DNA of 44,203 nucleotides, from assembly GCA_013205535.1 (NCBI GenBank), contig JABMMN010000002.1, positions 1-44,203 of the forward strand. Reading direction: 5' to 3'. The notes beneath the pieces were generated by a model. It made no database searches. It worked only from the letters and a program-made list of their open reading frames with translations, and was not told where the DNA came from. The position numbers were made by a program, and so were the translations under genes. Position 1 is the first letter of the stretch, and each line of letters begins with the position of its first letter. Below are positions 16,700 to 24,361 of the stretch, in pieces. This DNA comes from Candidatus Planktophila sp. (lineage in GTDB: Bacteria; Actinomycetota; Actinomycetes; Nanopelagicales; Nanopelagicaceae).

Positions 16700-17562
16700 G
16701 CAACTCTCAACATCAACTCAAAATTAGGTTGGCTCCTTGGGCACTGCTCTCTGTTTCAATGGCATGGGGTTGGGCATTTGTAATCATGAAGGATGCAATT
16801 CAAAGGCAGAGTGTCAACAACTTTCTCTTTACCCGCTTTGGTCTTGCCGTCATCGTGATGATTCTGATCCGACCAAAGGTCATCAAATTAATTGACCAGG
16901 ACTTACTCCTGCGTGCAGGGGCTGCTGGAGTACTCCTTGGAAGTGGATATATCTTTCAAACTCTTGGTCTAGCGCGAACGGGTGCTGCAATCACCGGCTT
17001 TGTTACAGGTCTCTACATCGTATTGACCCCCCTTTTCGCCTCTCTCATTCTTGGCCAACGTGTCAGTCGTTTTACTTGGAGCTGTATCGCACTGGGCACT
17101 GCAGGACTTGGGCTCTTATCAATTCGTGGTTGGTCAGTTGGTCTAGGAGAGCTCTTGACCTTCATCAGCGCAATCCTGTTTGCACTTCATATTATCGCTC
17201 TGAGCAAATGGAGTCCGGGTCGTGACGCCTATGCAATGACAGTTGTACAGCTTGCGATGTGTGCGATTTTGGCAGGCATTGCATCTATTCCTGGTGGTTA
17301 TGCACCACCCCCAGATACTGATGTCTGGGGTGTTGTGATCTTTACAGCAGTCTTTGCTACTGCAATCGCATTTATTATTCAGACCTGGTCACAGGCCCAT
17401 ATGAGTCCGATCAAGGTAGCCGTGATTTTAACGATGGAGGTCGTATTCGCGGCAATCTTTGCAATCCTCTTCGGAGGCGAAATTCTGAGTTTGCAGAGCT
17501 CGATAGGCGGAGTCTTGGTTATTTGTGCCATGTATTTGATTGTCATACGAGAAGAGAAGTAG
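16696..17562 (+). CDS. EamA/DMT superfamily transporter
   Basis: Drug/metabolite transporter superfamily permease, 288 aa with about ten hydrophobic segments in two EamA repeats. The first carries [16 protein letters not shown] and the long stretch [20 protein letters not shown], the second [20 protein letters not shown] and FILQT-like [14 protein letters not shown]. The substrate is unknown; relatives export amino acids or other metabolites. It starts at GTG 16696 overlapping the nfo stop (GTGA), and threonine aldolase follows, which would fit amino-acid export but does not prove it. Confidence 0.85.
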   Translation: MSNSQHQLKIRLAPWALLSVSMAWGWAFVIMKDAIQRQSVNNFLFTRFGLAVIVMILIRPKVIKLIDQDLLLRAGAAGVLLGSGYIFQTLGLARTGAAITGFVTGLYIVLTPLFASLILGQRVSRFTWSCIALGTAGLGLLSIRGWSVGLGELLTFISAILFALHIIALSKWSPGRDAYAMTVVQLAMCAILAGIASIPGGYAPPPDTDVWGVVIFTAVFATAIAFIIQTWSQAHMSPIKVAVILTMEVVFAAIFAILFGGEILSLQSSIGGVLVICAMYLIVIREEK

Positions 17563-17565
17563 GCT
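17560..17565 (+). promoter_or_regulatory. -10 element for threonine aldolase gene (leaderless)
   Basis: TAGGCT overlapping the stop codon of the transporter gene, seven bases before ATG 17573. It would allow separate transcription of the aldolase gene. Confidence 0.4.
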
Positions 17566-17572
17566 CACATTT

Positions 17573-18607
17573 ATGGCCATAGATCTTCGCTCCGACACTG
17601 TGACGCAGCCATCACCTGGAATGCGAGATGCAATCGCACATGCCCCTGTTGGTGATGATGTTTACGGTGATGATCCGACAGTCAACTCACTCGAGGAGCG
17701 CCTCGCGCAGATGTTTGGGAAAGAGGCGGGACTCTTTTCTCCCACCGGCTCTCTAGCCAATCAGTTGGCGATTCGATTATTAGTGGCTCCGGGTGAAGAG
17801 CTGATTGCCGAGACTAACTCTCACATCGTTCGAGCCGAGTTAGGTGCGGCCGCAACCTTTAGTGGAGTGACAACGCGTACTTGGCCAGCCAAGCACGGAC
17901 TGCTGAAGGCATCCGATGCCCTTGAAATTGCCCGCCCAGATTCTGGTCCATATCTCGTCTCCACGACCGCTATCGCCGTTGAGAACACACATAACTTTGG
18001 TGGCGGAACAGTCCAACCTCTAGTTGAAATGCGTGAGCTGCGCAAAGGTGCAGATGAGATGGGCCTCTCTCTTCATTTAGATGGCGCACGAATCTGGAAT
18101 GCCCATATTGCAAGTGGTGTCTCCTTTTTAGATTATGGAAAGTATTTCGACACAATCAGCGTCTGTTTATCAAAGGGCTTGGGTGCTCCAGTTGGATCGC
18201 TCATGCTCTCCACGAAAGAGCGAGTGGCTAAGGCGCGAGTGTGGCGCAAGCGCTATGGAGCGGGCATGCGCCAAATCGGCCTTTTGGCCGCGGCCGGCCA
18301 TTACGCCCTCGATCATAATATTGCGCGTCTAGCCGATGATCACCGCCGAGCAAGAGAATTGGCTAGCGCAATCGCAGCGATAGATTCATCACTTATCGAG
18401 GTCTCAGGTGTGCAGACAAATATCGTTGGTTTAGATTTAACCTCGCTACCGATTTCGGCCTCTGAATTATCTGTGCGCTGTCGTGAAAATGGTCTATGGA
18501 TTAGCGCTTTAGGGCCAAAGTATGCGCGTTTGGTGACCCATATGGATTTCGATGATTCACAGCTAGCGCAAGCGAAAGAGATTTTAAAGAAAGCCCTCGT
18601 GGCTTAG
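17573..18607 (+). CDS. ltaE: Low-specificity L-threonine aldolase
   Basis: PLP-dependent aldolase (fold type I, beta-eliminating lyase family), about 344 aa, splitting L-threonine or allo-threonine to glycine and acetaldehyde. The protein begins with [18 protein letters not shown], then [16 protein letters not shown], the cofactor region [33 protein letters not shown], and the Schiff-base lysine in [14 protein letters not shown]. The frame is open back to 17540, but ATG 17573 matches family N-termini and has a TAGGCT hexamer at leaderless spacing. The 3' end overlaps the convergent ogt gene by 24 bp. Confidence 0.92.
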   Translation: MAIDLRSDTVTQPSPGMRDAIAHAPVGDDVYGDDPTVNSLEERLAQMFGKEAGLFSPTGSLANQLAIRLLVAPGEELIAETNSHIVRAELGAAATFSGVTTRTWPAKHGLLKASDALEIARPDSGPYLVSTTAIAVENTHNFGGGTVQPLVEMRELRKGADEMGLSLHLDGARIWNAHIASGVSFLDYGKYFDTISVCLSKGLGAPVGSLMLSTKERVAKARVWRKRYGAGMRQIGLLAAAGHYALDHNIARLADDHRRARELASAIAAIDSSLIEVSGVQTNIVGLDLTSLPISASELSVRCRENGLWISALGPKYARLVTHMDFDDSQLAQAKEILKKALVA

Positions 18608-19057
18608 GAGCCACTCTTTCTTATCCACGCCATAGGCGTAATTGCCCAGCGCTCCCCCTGTTTTCACAATTCGGTGACATGGTACGACTAACATGATTGC
18701 ATTTGTGGCACAGGCCGTCCCAGCTGCACGCACCGCTGCAGGTGATCCCGCCTTATCTGCCAACTCTGCGTAAGACAGTGCCCTCCCAGCAGTGATCTTA
18801 CGCATTGCCCTCCAAGCTGCCTGAGAAAAGGTCGCACCCTTTTGGCGAACCTTTATCGCATTGATCGCAGCTAAATCTCCATCGAAATAATCATTGATCA
18901 GATCACAGATCACAGGTATTGATTTGACGCTCTTGACCTCTCTCCCAGCTTTGAGGGCAGAGATTGTTGAGAGATTTGAAGCGATGAGGATTTGATCATC
19001 GGCTAAGAGATTTAAGGTGCCAATTGGGGTCTTGAGAGATGAGACAAGCAAAGTCAC
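18584..19057 (-). CDS. ogt: Methylated-DNA--protein-cysteine methyltransferase
   Basis: O6-alkylguanine-DNA alkyltransferase, 157 aa, the standard short Ogt length. It removes alkyl groups from O6-guanine onto its own cysteine. The active-site block PCHRIV is present, with the helix-turn-helix region FSQAAWRAMRKI, the SYAELADKAG arginine-finger region and RAAGTACATNAI ahead of it, and [21 protein letters not shown] behind. The start is GTG 19057, six bases after TAATTT on the minus strand. It follows the class II DAHP synthase gene by 9 bp. Confidence 0.93.
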   Translation of the reverse strand: MTLLVSSLKTPIGTLNLLADDQILIASNLSTISALKAGREVKSVKSIPVICDLINDYFDGDLAAINAIKVRQKGATFSQAAWRAMRKITAGRALSYAELADKAGSPAAVRAAGTACATNAIMLVVPCHRIVKTGGALGNYAYGVDKKEWLLSHEGFL

Positions 19058-19063
19058 TGTCTC

Positions 19064-19069
19064 AAATTA
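19064..19069 (-). promoter_or_regulatory. -10 element for ogt (leaderless)
   Basis: TAATTT on the minus strand, six bases (GAGACA) before GTG 19057. It overlaps the end of the upstream DAHP synthase gene. Confidence 0.45.
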
Positions 19070-20413
19070 GCGCTCACGCAACATCTCTGCAACTAAAAAT
19101 GCCAGTTCAAGTGCTTGTGCATGGTTCAGACGTGGATCACATGCACTTTCATATCTAGTTGCCAGATCCTCATGCGAGATTTTCTCCCCACCCCCAACGC
19201 ACTCAGTCACGTCATCGCCAGTGAGCTCGATATGTATCCCTCCTGGGTGAGTACCAAGGGACTTGTGAACCTCAAAGAAGCCTTTGACCTCATCCAAAAC
19301 ATCATCAAAGCTACGTGTCTTATACCCACTTGGGGCCTCGTATGTGTTGCCATGCATTGGATCGCAGACCCAAAGAACTTTTGCGCCAGATTTCGTAACT
19401 CCATCGATTAATGAAGGTAGAACTTCACGTATCTTGCCGGCACCCATACGCGTGATGAAAGTAAGACGCCCTGGTTCACGATCTGGATCTAACTTTTCGA
19501 TCAACGCTAATGCATCAGCGACAGTTGATTTGGGGCCAAGTTTTACCCCAATTGGATTACGTACTTTAGAGGCGAAATCTATATGAGCGCCATCCAAGGC
19601 ACGAGTACGCTCTCCAATCCAGACGAAGTGACCTGAAACATCATATGGATTTCCCGTGCGTGAGTCGATACGAGTCAGCGCTTTTTCATACTCCAAAATA
19701 AGGGCCTCATGGCTGGCAAAAAAGTCTACTGATTTAAATGACTCTGGATTGACTCCTGCTGAGTTCATAAATGCTAGGGCTCGACCAATCTCATTTGCCA
19801 TTTGTTCGTATCTGACACCGACCGATGAGTCACGGATGAAGCCTTTGTTCCACTCATGGACTTGGCGAAGATCGGCAAATCCACCTTGAGTGAATGCACG
19901 TACAAGGTTTAAGGTCGCAGCCGATGTGTTGTACACACGAACTAGGCGGTTGGGATCAGGAGTCCTAGCACTTTGCGTGAATTCAAGATCGTTTACGGCA
20001 TCACCTCGGTAGGCTGGCAGAGTTACATCTCCACGCGTCTCAGTATCATTTGAGCGAGGCTTTGCAAACTGCCCTGCCATACGTCCCACTTTGATGACGG
20101 GAAGACTTGAGTGATACTGCAGGACCGCTGCCATCTGTAATATCGTCTTGATACGATTTCGAATCGAATCGGCCGTTGCAGCTACGAATGTCTCGGCACA
20201 GTCTCCACCTTGAAGCCAGAAGGCCTTTCCATCGGCCGCTAGAGCGATTCGGGCTTTAAGATCATCACACTCTCCGGCAAAGACAAGTGGTGGAAAAGAT
20301 TTCAACTCTGCAACGGCCGCCTTAATCTGTGCACCATCTGGACCGCCTGGCCACTTAGGCTGTTGGGCGGCGATTAAGCCGGGTGTAAAGAGAGAGTCAA
20401 GTGATGTGCTCAT
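19067..20413 (-). CDS. aroG: 3-deoxy-7-phosphoheptulonate synthase, class II
   Basis: Class II (plant/actinobacterial type) DAHP synthase, 448 aa, condensing PEP and erythrose-4-phosphate in the first shikimate step. Family markers are WPGGPDGAQI near the N-terminus, FAGECDDL, FWLQGGDCAETF (metal Cys), VGRMAGQFAKPRS, LPAYRGDAVN, KVRNPIGVKLGP, TRMGAGKIREVLP, VLWVCDPMHGNT and GGIHIELTGDDVTECVGG. ATG 20413 lies six bases after TACTCT, so it probably has a leaderless transcript of its own even though pfk is just upstream on the same strand. Confidence 0.95.
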   Translation of the reverse strand: MSTSLDSLFTPGLIAAQQPKWPGGPDGAQIKAAVAELKSFPPLVFAGECDDLKARIALAADGKAFWLQGGDCAETFVAATADSIRNRIKTILQMAAVLQYHSSLPVIKVGRMAGQFAKPRSNDTETRGDVTLPAYRGDAVNDLEFTQSARTPDPNRLVRVYNTSAATLNLVRAFTQGGFADLRQVHEWNKGFIRDSSVGVRYEQMANEIGRALAFMNSAGVNPESFKSVDFFASHEALILEYEKALTRIDSRTGNPYDVSGHFVWIGERTRALDGAHIDFASKVRNPIGVKLGPKSTVADALALIEKLDPDREPGRLTFITRMGAGKIREVLPSLIDGVTKSGAKVLWVCDPMHGNTYEAPSGYKTRSFDDVLDEVKGFFEVHKSLGTHPGGIHIELTGDDVTECVGGGEKISHEDLATRYESACDPRLNHAQALELAFLVAEMLRER

Positions 20414-20419
20414 GGGATA

Positions 20420-20425
20420 AGAGTA
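20420..20425 (-). promoter_or_regulatory. -10 element for DAHP synthase gene (leaderless)
   Basis: TACTCT on the minus strand, six bases (TATCCC) before ATG 20413, in the 41-bp gap after the phosphofructokinase gene. Confidence 0.5.
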
Positions 20426-20454
20426 GAGAGTCAGATACCAAGCGCGAGATGCGA

Positions 20455-21480
20455 TTAGCCGAAGAAGATCTCAGCCTCCTTGTAGCGTTCCAGTGGAACT
20501 AATTTGAGTTTTTCAGTCGCAGTTGCCAAAGGGACACGCACGATATCTGTGCCGTGAAGTGCAACCATTGTGCCCCAGTCACCCTCATGAGCGGCTGTTA
20601 TTGCATGTAAGCCAAAGCGGGTTGCTAGAACTCGGTCAAAGGCCGTTGGAGAACCACCACGTTGAATATGACCCAGAACAGATGTGCGTGCCTCTGTGCC
20701 TGTCTTTGCCTCGATCTGTTGCGCAAGCCAATCACCGATCCCAGCGAGTTTGACGTGACCAAAGGAGTCCAAACTCTGATCCTTCACCGCCATGTCACCA
20801 TCTTGTGGGATCGCTCCCTCTGCTACGACGATGATTGGGGCGTAGTGGGATTTAAAACGAGACTCCACCCATTCGCAGACCTTGTCCACTGAGAACTTAT
20901 GCTCAGGAATCAGAATACAAGTCGCTCCTCCTGCAAGGCCTGCATGTAGTGCAATCCAACCAGCATGACGTCCCATGACTTCGACAATCAAGGCACGATG
21001 ATGCGACTCTGCAGTTGTGTGCAAACGGTCGATGGCCTCGACGGCAATATTGACTGCAGTATCAAAGCCAAATGTGTAATCAGTGTTATTTAAGTCATTA
21101 TCAATCGTCTTTGGAACACCGATCACTTTCACACCGAGTGAGTCAAGTTTTGTCGCAACACCGAGTGTGTCTTCGCCGCCTATGGCGATTAAAGCATCGA
21201 TTCCAGCCTTTGCTAAATTATCTTTAATCTTTTCAACGCCACCCTCTATCTTGAATGGGTTTGTGCGCGATGATCCCAGGATCGTTCCACCTCTTGGCAA
21301 GATGCCACGAGTTGTCTCAATGGACAATGGCATTGTGAGTCCCTCGAGTGGACCCTTCCAGCCATCACGGAAGCCAAGAAACTCGTGTCCATACTCCTTG
21401 ACGCCTTTGCGGACAGCGGCCCGAATTACAGCATTAAGACCAGGGCAATCTCCTCCACCAGTTAATACACCGATACGCAT
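20455..21480 (-). CDS. pfp: 6-phosphofructokinase, pyrophosphate-dependent type
   Basis: Phosphofructokinase of the PfkA superfamily, 341 aa, phosphorylating fructose-6-phosphate. The N-terminal VLTGGGDCPGLNAVIRA and active-site PKTIDNDLNNTDYTFGFDTA are clear. The two residues that decide the phosphoryl donor are both of the PPi type: D104 in GGEDT (Gly in ATP enzymes) and K124 in PKTIDND (Gly in ATP enzymes). The reaction should therefore use pyrophosphate and be reversible, as in actinomycete PPi-PFKs. The frame reaches ATG 21492, but ATG 21480 is preferred because GGAG lies seven bases before it and it begins MRIGVLTGGGD. Confidence 0.9.
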   Translation of the reverse strand: MRIGVLTGGGDCPGLNAVIRAAVRKGVKEYGHEFLGFRDGWKGPLEGLTMPLSIETTRGILPRGGTILGSSRTNPFKIEGGVEKIKDNLAKAGIDALIAIGGEDTLGVATKLDSLGVKVIGVPKTIDNDLNNTDYTFGFDTAVNIAVEAIDRLHTTAESHHRALIVEVMGRHAGWIALHAGLAGGATCILIPEHKFSVDKVCEWVESRFKSHYAPIIVVAEGAIPQDGDMAVKDQSLDSFGHVKLAGIGDWLAQQIEAKTGTEARTSVLGHIQRGGSPTAFDRVLATRFGLHAITAAHEGDWGTMVALHGTDIVRVPLATATEKLKLVPLERYKEAEIFFG

Positions 21481-21523
21481 TAAAGACTCCATAAGAAAGA
21501 TTTCATTGATGTAGGGCTTCGTA

Positions 21524-21529
21524 ATTGTA
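21524..21529 (-). promoter_or_regulatory. Candidate -10 element for phosphofructokinase gene
   Basis: TACAAT on the minus strand, about 43 bases before ATG 21480. It would give a short leader carrying the GGAG ribosome site. No strong -35 box is seen. Confidence 0.35.
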
Positions 21530-21567
21530 TTTCGCCCTGCTTGTCGTCACCATTGACGAGAACAGTC

Positions 21568-21573
21568 TAGCCT
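21568..21573 (+). promoter_or_regulatory. -10 element in front of a 14-codon remnant ORF
   Basis: TAGCCT followed by six bases (TACGAC) and ATG at 21580, the same layout as the leaderless genes of this window. Confidence 0.35.
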
Positions 21574-21579
21574 TACGAC

Positions 21580-21624
21580 ATGGCTAATCGACAAATCATC
21601 GCTGGCGTGGATTCACTGTGGTGA
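21580..21624 (+). pseudogene. Possible 5' remnant of an FGGY (xylulokinase-like) sugar kinase gene
   Basis: A 14-codon ORF reading MANRQIIAGVDSLW and then TGA, placed behind a leaderless-type -10. The stretch IIAGVDS resembles the first strand of FGGY carbohydrate kinases, which commonly begin with a VAGVDSSTQS-like phosphate-binding motif. After GVDS the similarity stops, and no other frame continues the kinase. The 80 bases up to the next gene contain nothing recognisable. It may be what is left after a deletion, or a chance short ORF. The resemblance covers only a few residues, so confidence is low. Confidence 0.25.
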
Positions 21625-21709
21625 TGGCAGACTACGGGTGATAATTCACATCGGCTGGGGAAAAATGGCGAGAGCAAGAGATGATTTGGGTCGAGGGGTA
21701 ATTACATAG

Positions 21710-22591
21710 ATGTCCCGTAAATCCTGGATTCAGTTCTCGATCGTAGGTTTTCTCTGGGGTATCCCTTACCTACTTATGAAGGTTGCAGTGGCTGATATTC
21801 CTCCGCCACTCATCGTGGCTGGGCGAACTTTGATTGGTGCAGCAATTTTGATTCCGATTGCTCTTCATAAAAGAAGCTTCATGGACGCTGTTCGGGGGAT
21901 CAAATATGTACTGCCTTACGCCTTTCTTGAGATGGTGGGGCCCTGGATCCTTATCACCAACGCCGAGAAAGAGATCTCATCTGGCCTTGCCGGATTGCTG
22001 GTTGCAACTGTTCCTATCTTTGCGACAATCCTCACCTCTCTGCGTGGTGATCACTCTGTTTGGGCGCCAAAACGCATCTTCGGTATCGCAATCGGATTTG
22101 TCGGGATGATTGCTCTCATCGGAATCGAATCTATAACTGGAAACAGCAATCCGAAGGCCATCGCAATGGTCTTGTTGGCCTCACTCCTTTATGCCTATGC
22201 CGTCCTGATGGTCATCTCCAATCTGCCAGGTGTTGATGGAATTGCAATCAACGGCCTGGCTATGGCGATTACTTGTATCTTCTATCTACCGATCTCAATT
22301 CTGACTTGGCCCAGTAATCCAGTCTCTCTCAACGCTATCACCGCACTCATAATACTTGGCATTTTTTCAACAGCGATCGCATTCATGATCTTCTTCATCG
22401 TCATTGCCGAAATCGGTCCGGCACGAGGCTCACTTACCACTTATGTCAATACTGCCGTCGCCGTTGTACTCGGAATCATCATATTAAATGAGCCAATTAC
22501 TCTTGGAATAATAGTTGGCCTACCTCTTGTGCTTTTCGGCTCTTATTTAGCAAGTCGTAAATCAAAGTCAGTGGTTATCGCCGAAGCCTAA
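21710..22591 (+). CDS. EamA/DMT superfamily transporter
   Basis: Drug/metabolite transporter of 293 aa with about ten hydrophobic segments in two EamA repeats. Recognisable pieces are SIVGFLWGIPYLLMKVAVAD at the start, ILITNAEKEISSGLAGLLVA, GFVGMIALIG, and the C-terminal STAIAFMIFFIVIAEIGPARG with NTAVAVVLGIIILNEPIT. It is distinct from the DMT gene at 16696. The substrate is unknown. ATG 21710 is supported by hydrophobic N-terminal positioning, but no good ribosome site is seen. Its 3' end overlaps era by 24 bp, tail to tail. Confidence 0.85.
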   Translation: MSRKSWIQFSIVGFLWGIPYLLMKVAVADIPPPLIVAGRTLIGAAILIPIALHKRSFMDAVRGIKYVLPYAFLEMVGPWILITNAEKEISSGLAGLLVATVPIFATILTSLRGDHSVWAPKRIFGIAIGFVGMIALIGIESITGNSNPKAIAMVLLASLLYAYAVLMVISNLPGVDGIAINGLAMAITCIFYLPISILTWPSNPVSLNAITALIILGIFSTAIAFMIFFIVIAEIGPARGSLTTYVNTAVAVVLGIIILNEPITLGIIVGLPLVLFGSYLASRKSKSVVIAEA

Positions 22592-23488
22592 ACGCTCGAG
22601 AAGTTTTGGATCCCGCTGCCACTCCTTCGAAACTTTGATGTGTAATCCAAGGAAGATCTTTGCAGTCAAAGAGCGCTCGATATCGGCCCGTGCACGGATA
22701 CCGATCTCTTTAAGGCGTGTACCTTGATGGCCCAGCAGAATCGCCCGCTGTGAATCTCGCTCCACGTGAATTGTCGCATGGACATCGAAGAATGGTCGTG
22801 ACCCCTTTTCTGGCCGCTCACCGAACTCCTCAATCGTAACCATGATGGAGTGTGGAAGCTCTTCTCGGACATCGTGCAGAGCCGCCTCGCGGATAAATTC
22901 ACAGATCAACTGTTCGATCGCTTGATCACTGGTAGTGCCCTCTGGATAGTATGCGGGCCCAGTAGGTAGTTGAGCTCCGATGAGTTCGTTGAGCAAATCA
23001 ATCTGATCATGTATCGCCGCCGACACTGGAATGATCTCATCCCACACAAAGCCTCGGGCTAGGGCCATGATGCCCGCCAAGCGAAGAGCTAACTTCTCCT
23101 TGGAGATTAAATCCGTCTTGGTGATGACGGCAAATTTTTTTGCCCGTGGATGCTTGGCAATCTCAGCGGCAATAAATAGATCGCCAGCTCCAGAGCTCTC
23201 ATCGGCAGGTATGCACATGATCACGATATCGACTGAATCAAGGCTTTGATCAACCACTGCGTTGAGGCGCTGGCCCAAAAGCGTCTTGGGCTTATGCAGC
23301 CCAGGTGTATCTACAAGAACGGCTTGGAAATCTGCGCCATGGACGATGCCTCTAATTGCAGTCCGTGTCGTATTTGGATGGTGCGATGTGATTGCGATCT
23401 TGCTACCTACTAAAGCGTTAACGAGAGTTGATTTACCAACGTTTGGGCGGCCAACTATGGCAACAAAGCCAGAACGGTGCTCACTCAT
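22568..23488 (-). CDS. era: GTPase Era
   Basis: Era GTPase, 306 aa, which binds the 3' end of 16S rRNA and helps mature the 30S subunit. G1 is GRPNVGKST, the switch I region is SHHPNTTRTAIRGI, G3 is DTPGLHKPK, G4 is TKTD, and G5 is VSA. The C-terminal KH domain starts near LICEFIREAALHDVREELPHS and includes ILLGHQGTRLKEIGIRARADI. ATG 23488 has a weak AGGG just upstream. It is the last gene of a minus-strand run beginning near rplS, 12 bp after dprA. Confidence 0.94.
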   Translation of the reverse strand: MSEHRSGFVAIVGRPNVGKSTLVNALVGSKIAITSHHPNTTRTAIRGIVHGADFQAVLVDTPGLHKPKTLLGQRLNAVVDQSLDSVDIVIMCIPADESSGAGDLFIAAEIAKHPRAKKFAVITKTDLISKEKLALRLAGIMALARGFVWDEIIPVSAAIHDQIDLLNELIGAQLPTGPAYYPEGTTSDQAIEQLICEFIREAALHDVREELPHSIMVTIEEFGERPEKGSRPFFDVHATIHVERDSQRAILLGHQGTRLKEIGIRARADIERSLTAKIFLGLHIKVSKEWQRDPKLLERLGFGDNH

Positions 23489-23500
23489 ATCCCTAGTCTC

Positions 23501-24361
23501 TCATCTATTGGCACCAACAAACTCCACTGCATCTGCAACCGATGTCACAATCTCTGCAGCACGCTCGCCTATCAATCGATGACAGCCCTCACTCGTCGGT
23601 GAGTTGATGGGACCTGGAATCGCCATGACAGGTCGTAATAGCTCTGCAGCATCGCGTGCAGTGCGCAGTGAGCCACTTCGAAATGCAGCTTCGATGACGA
23701 GTGTGGCGCCAGAGATTGCGGCGATTAATCGATTGCGTGTGAGAAAGCGCGCTGGTAGCGCTGGATGCCCAGGCATCACCTCAGTAATAATCGCCCCCGC
23801 CTCACAAATCTCTGCAAACAATCGAGTATTGCCGGCTGGATAGTTAACATCGATTCCAGATGCGATGACGGCGATTGTCACACCTTCGGCGATGAGAGCT
23901 CCTCGGTGTGCAGATGAATCGATCCCATACGCACCTCCACTGACTATCCCCCATTCACGATCAACGAATCCAGCTGCAAAATCTCCAGCGATTCGCACAC
24001 CATAGTTTGTCGGATTACGTGTCCCCACTATCGCCAGTGATTGCATTGTCAGGACCTCTGGATTTCCCTTCACAATTAGGGCGATTGGTGGTGCCATGAG
24101 ATCTTCAACGCCTACAGGCCAGAGTGCATCACCTGGAACCAAGAGTTGGGCCTGCGCACGATCAACTGCACTCAAGACCTGATCCGCAGTTGTTGTAGCA
24201 AGTGTGGAGATCAACTTATGAAACTTAATATCGTCATAGCCGCCTCCTTGAAGTCTCTCGATAGTTGCAAGCGCACCATGTGAAGAGATCTCAGATGACC
24301 AGAATGGATGCCCACCCTCAATCGCACTAAAAAGGAGTGCCCGGGCCTGCCGCTCATTCAT
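23501..24361 (-). CDS. dprA: DNA processing protein DprA
   Basis: DprA/Smf protein of 286 aa, which loads RecA on incoming single-stranded DNA during natural transformation. The Rossmann-like core is visible: LAIVGTRNPTNYGVRIAGDF, then IVSGGAYGIDSSAHRGAL, VIASGIDVNYPAGNTRLF and the later FLTRNRLIAAISGATLVIEA and ELLRPVMAIPGPINSPTSEG. The length is typical of a core DprA without a long C-terminal winged-helix domain. The start overlaps the comM stop as ATGA, so the two are translationally coupled. In many bacteria without competence the gene is retained, so presence alone does not prove transformability. Confidence 0.93.
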   Translation of the reverse strand: MNERQARALLFSAIEGGHPFWSSEISSHGALATIERLQGGGYDDIKFHKLISTLATTTADQVLSAVDRAQAQLLVPGDALWPVGVEDLMAPPIALIVKGNPEVLTMQSLAIVGTRNPTNYGVRIAGDFAAGFVDREWGIVSGGAYGIDSSAHRGALIAEGVTIAVIASGIDVNYPAGNTRLFAEICEAGAIITEVMPGHPALPARFLTRNRLIAAISGATLVIEAAFRSGSLRTARDAAELLRPVMAIPGPINSPTSEGCHRLIGERAAEIVTSVADAVEFVGANR

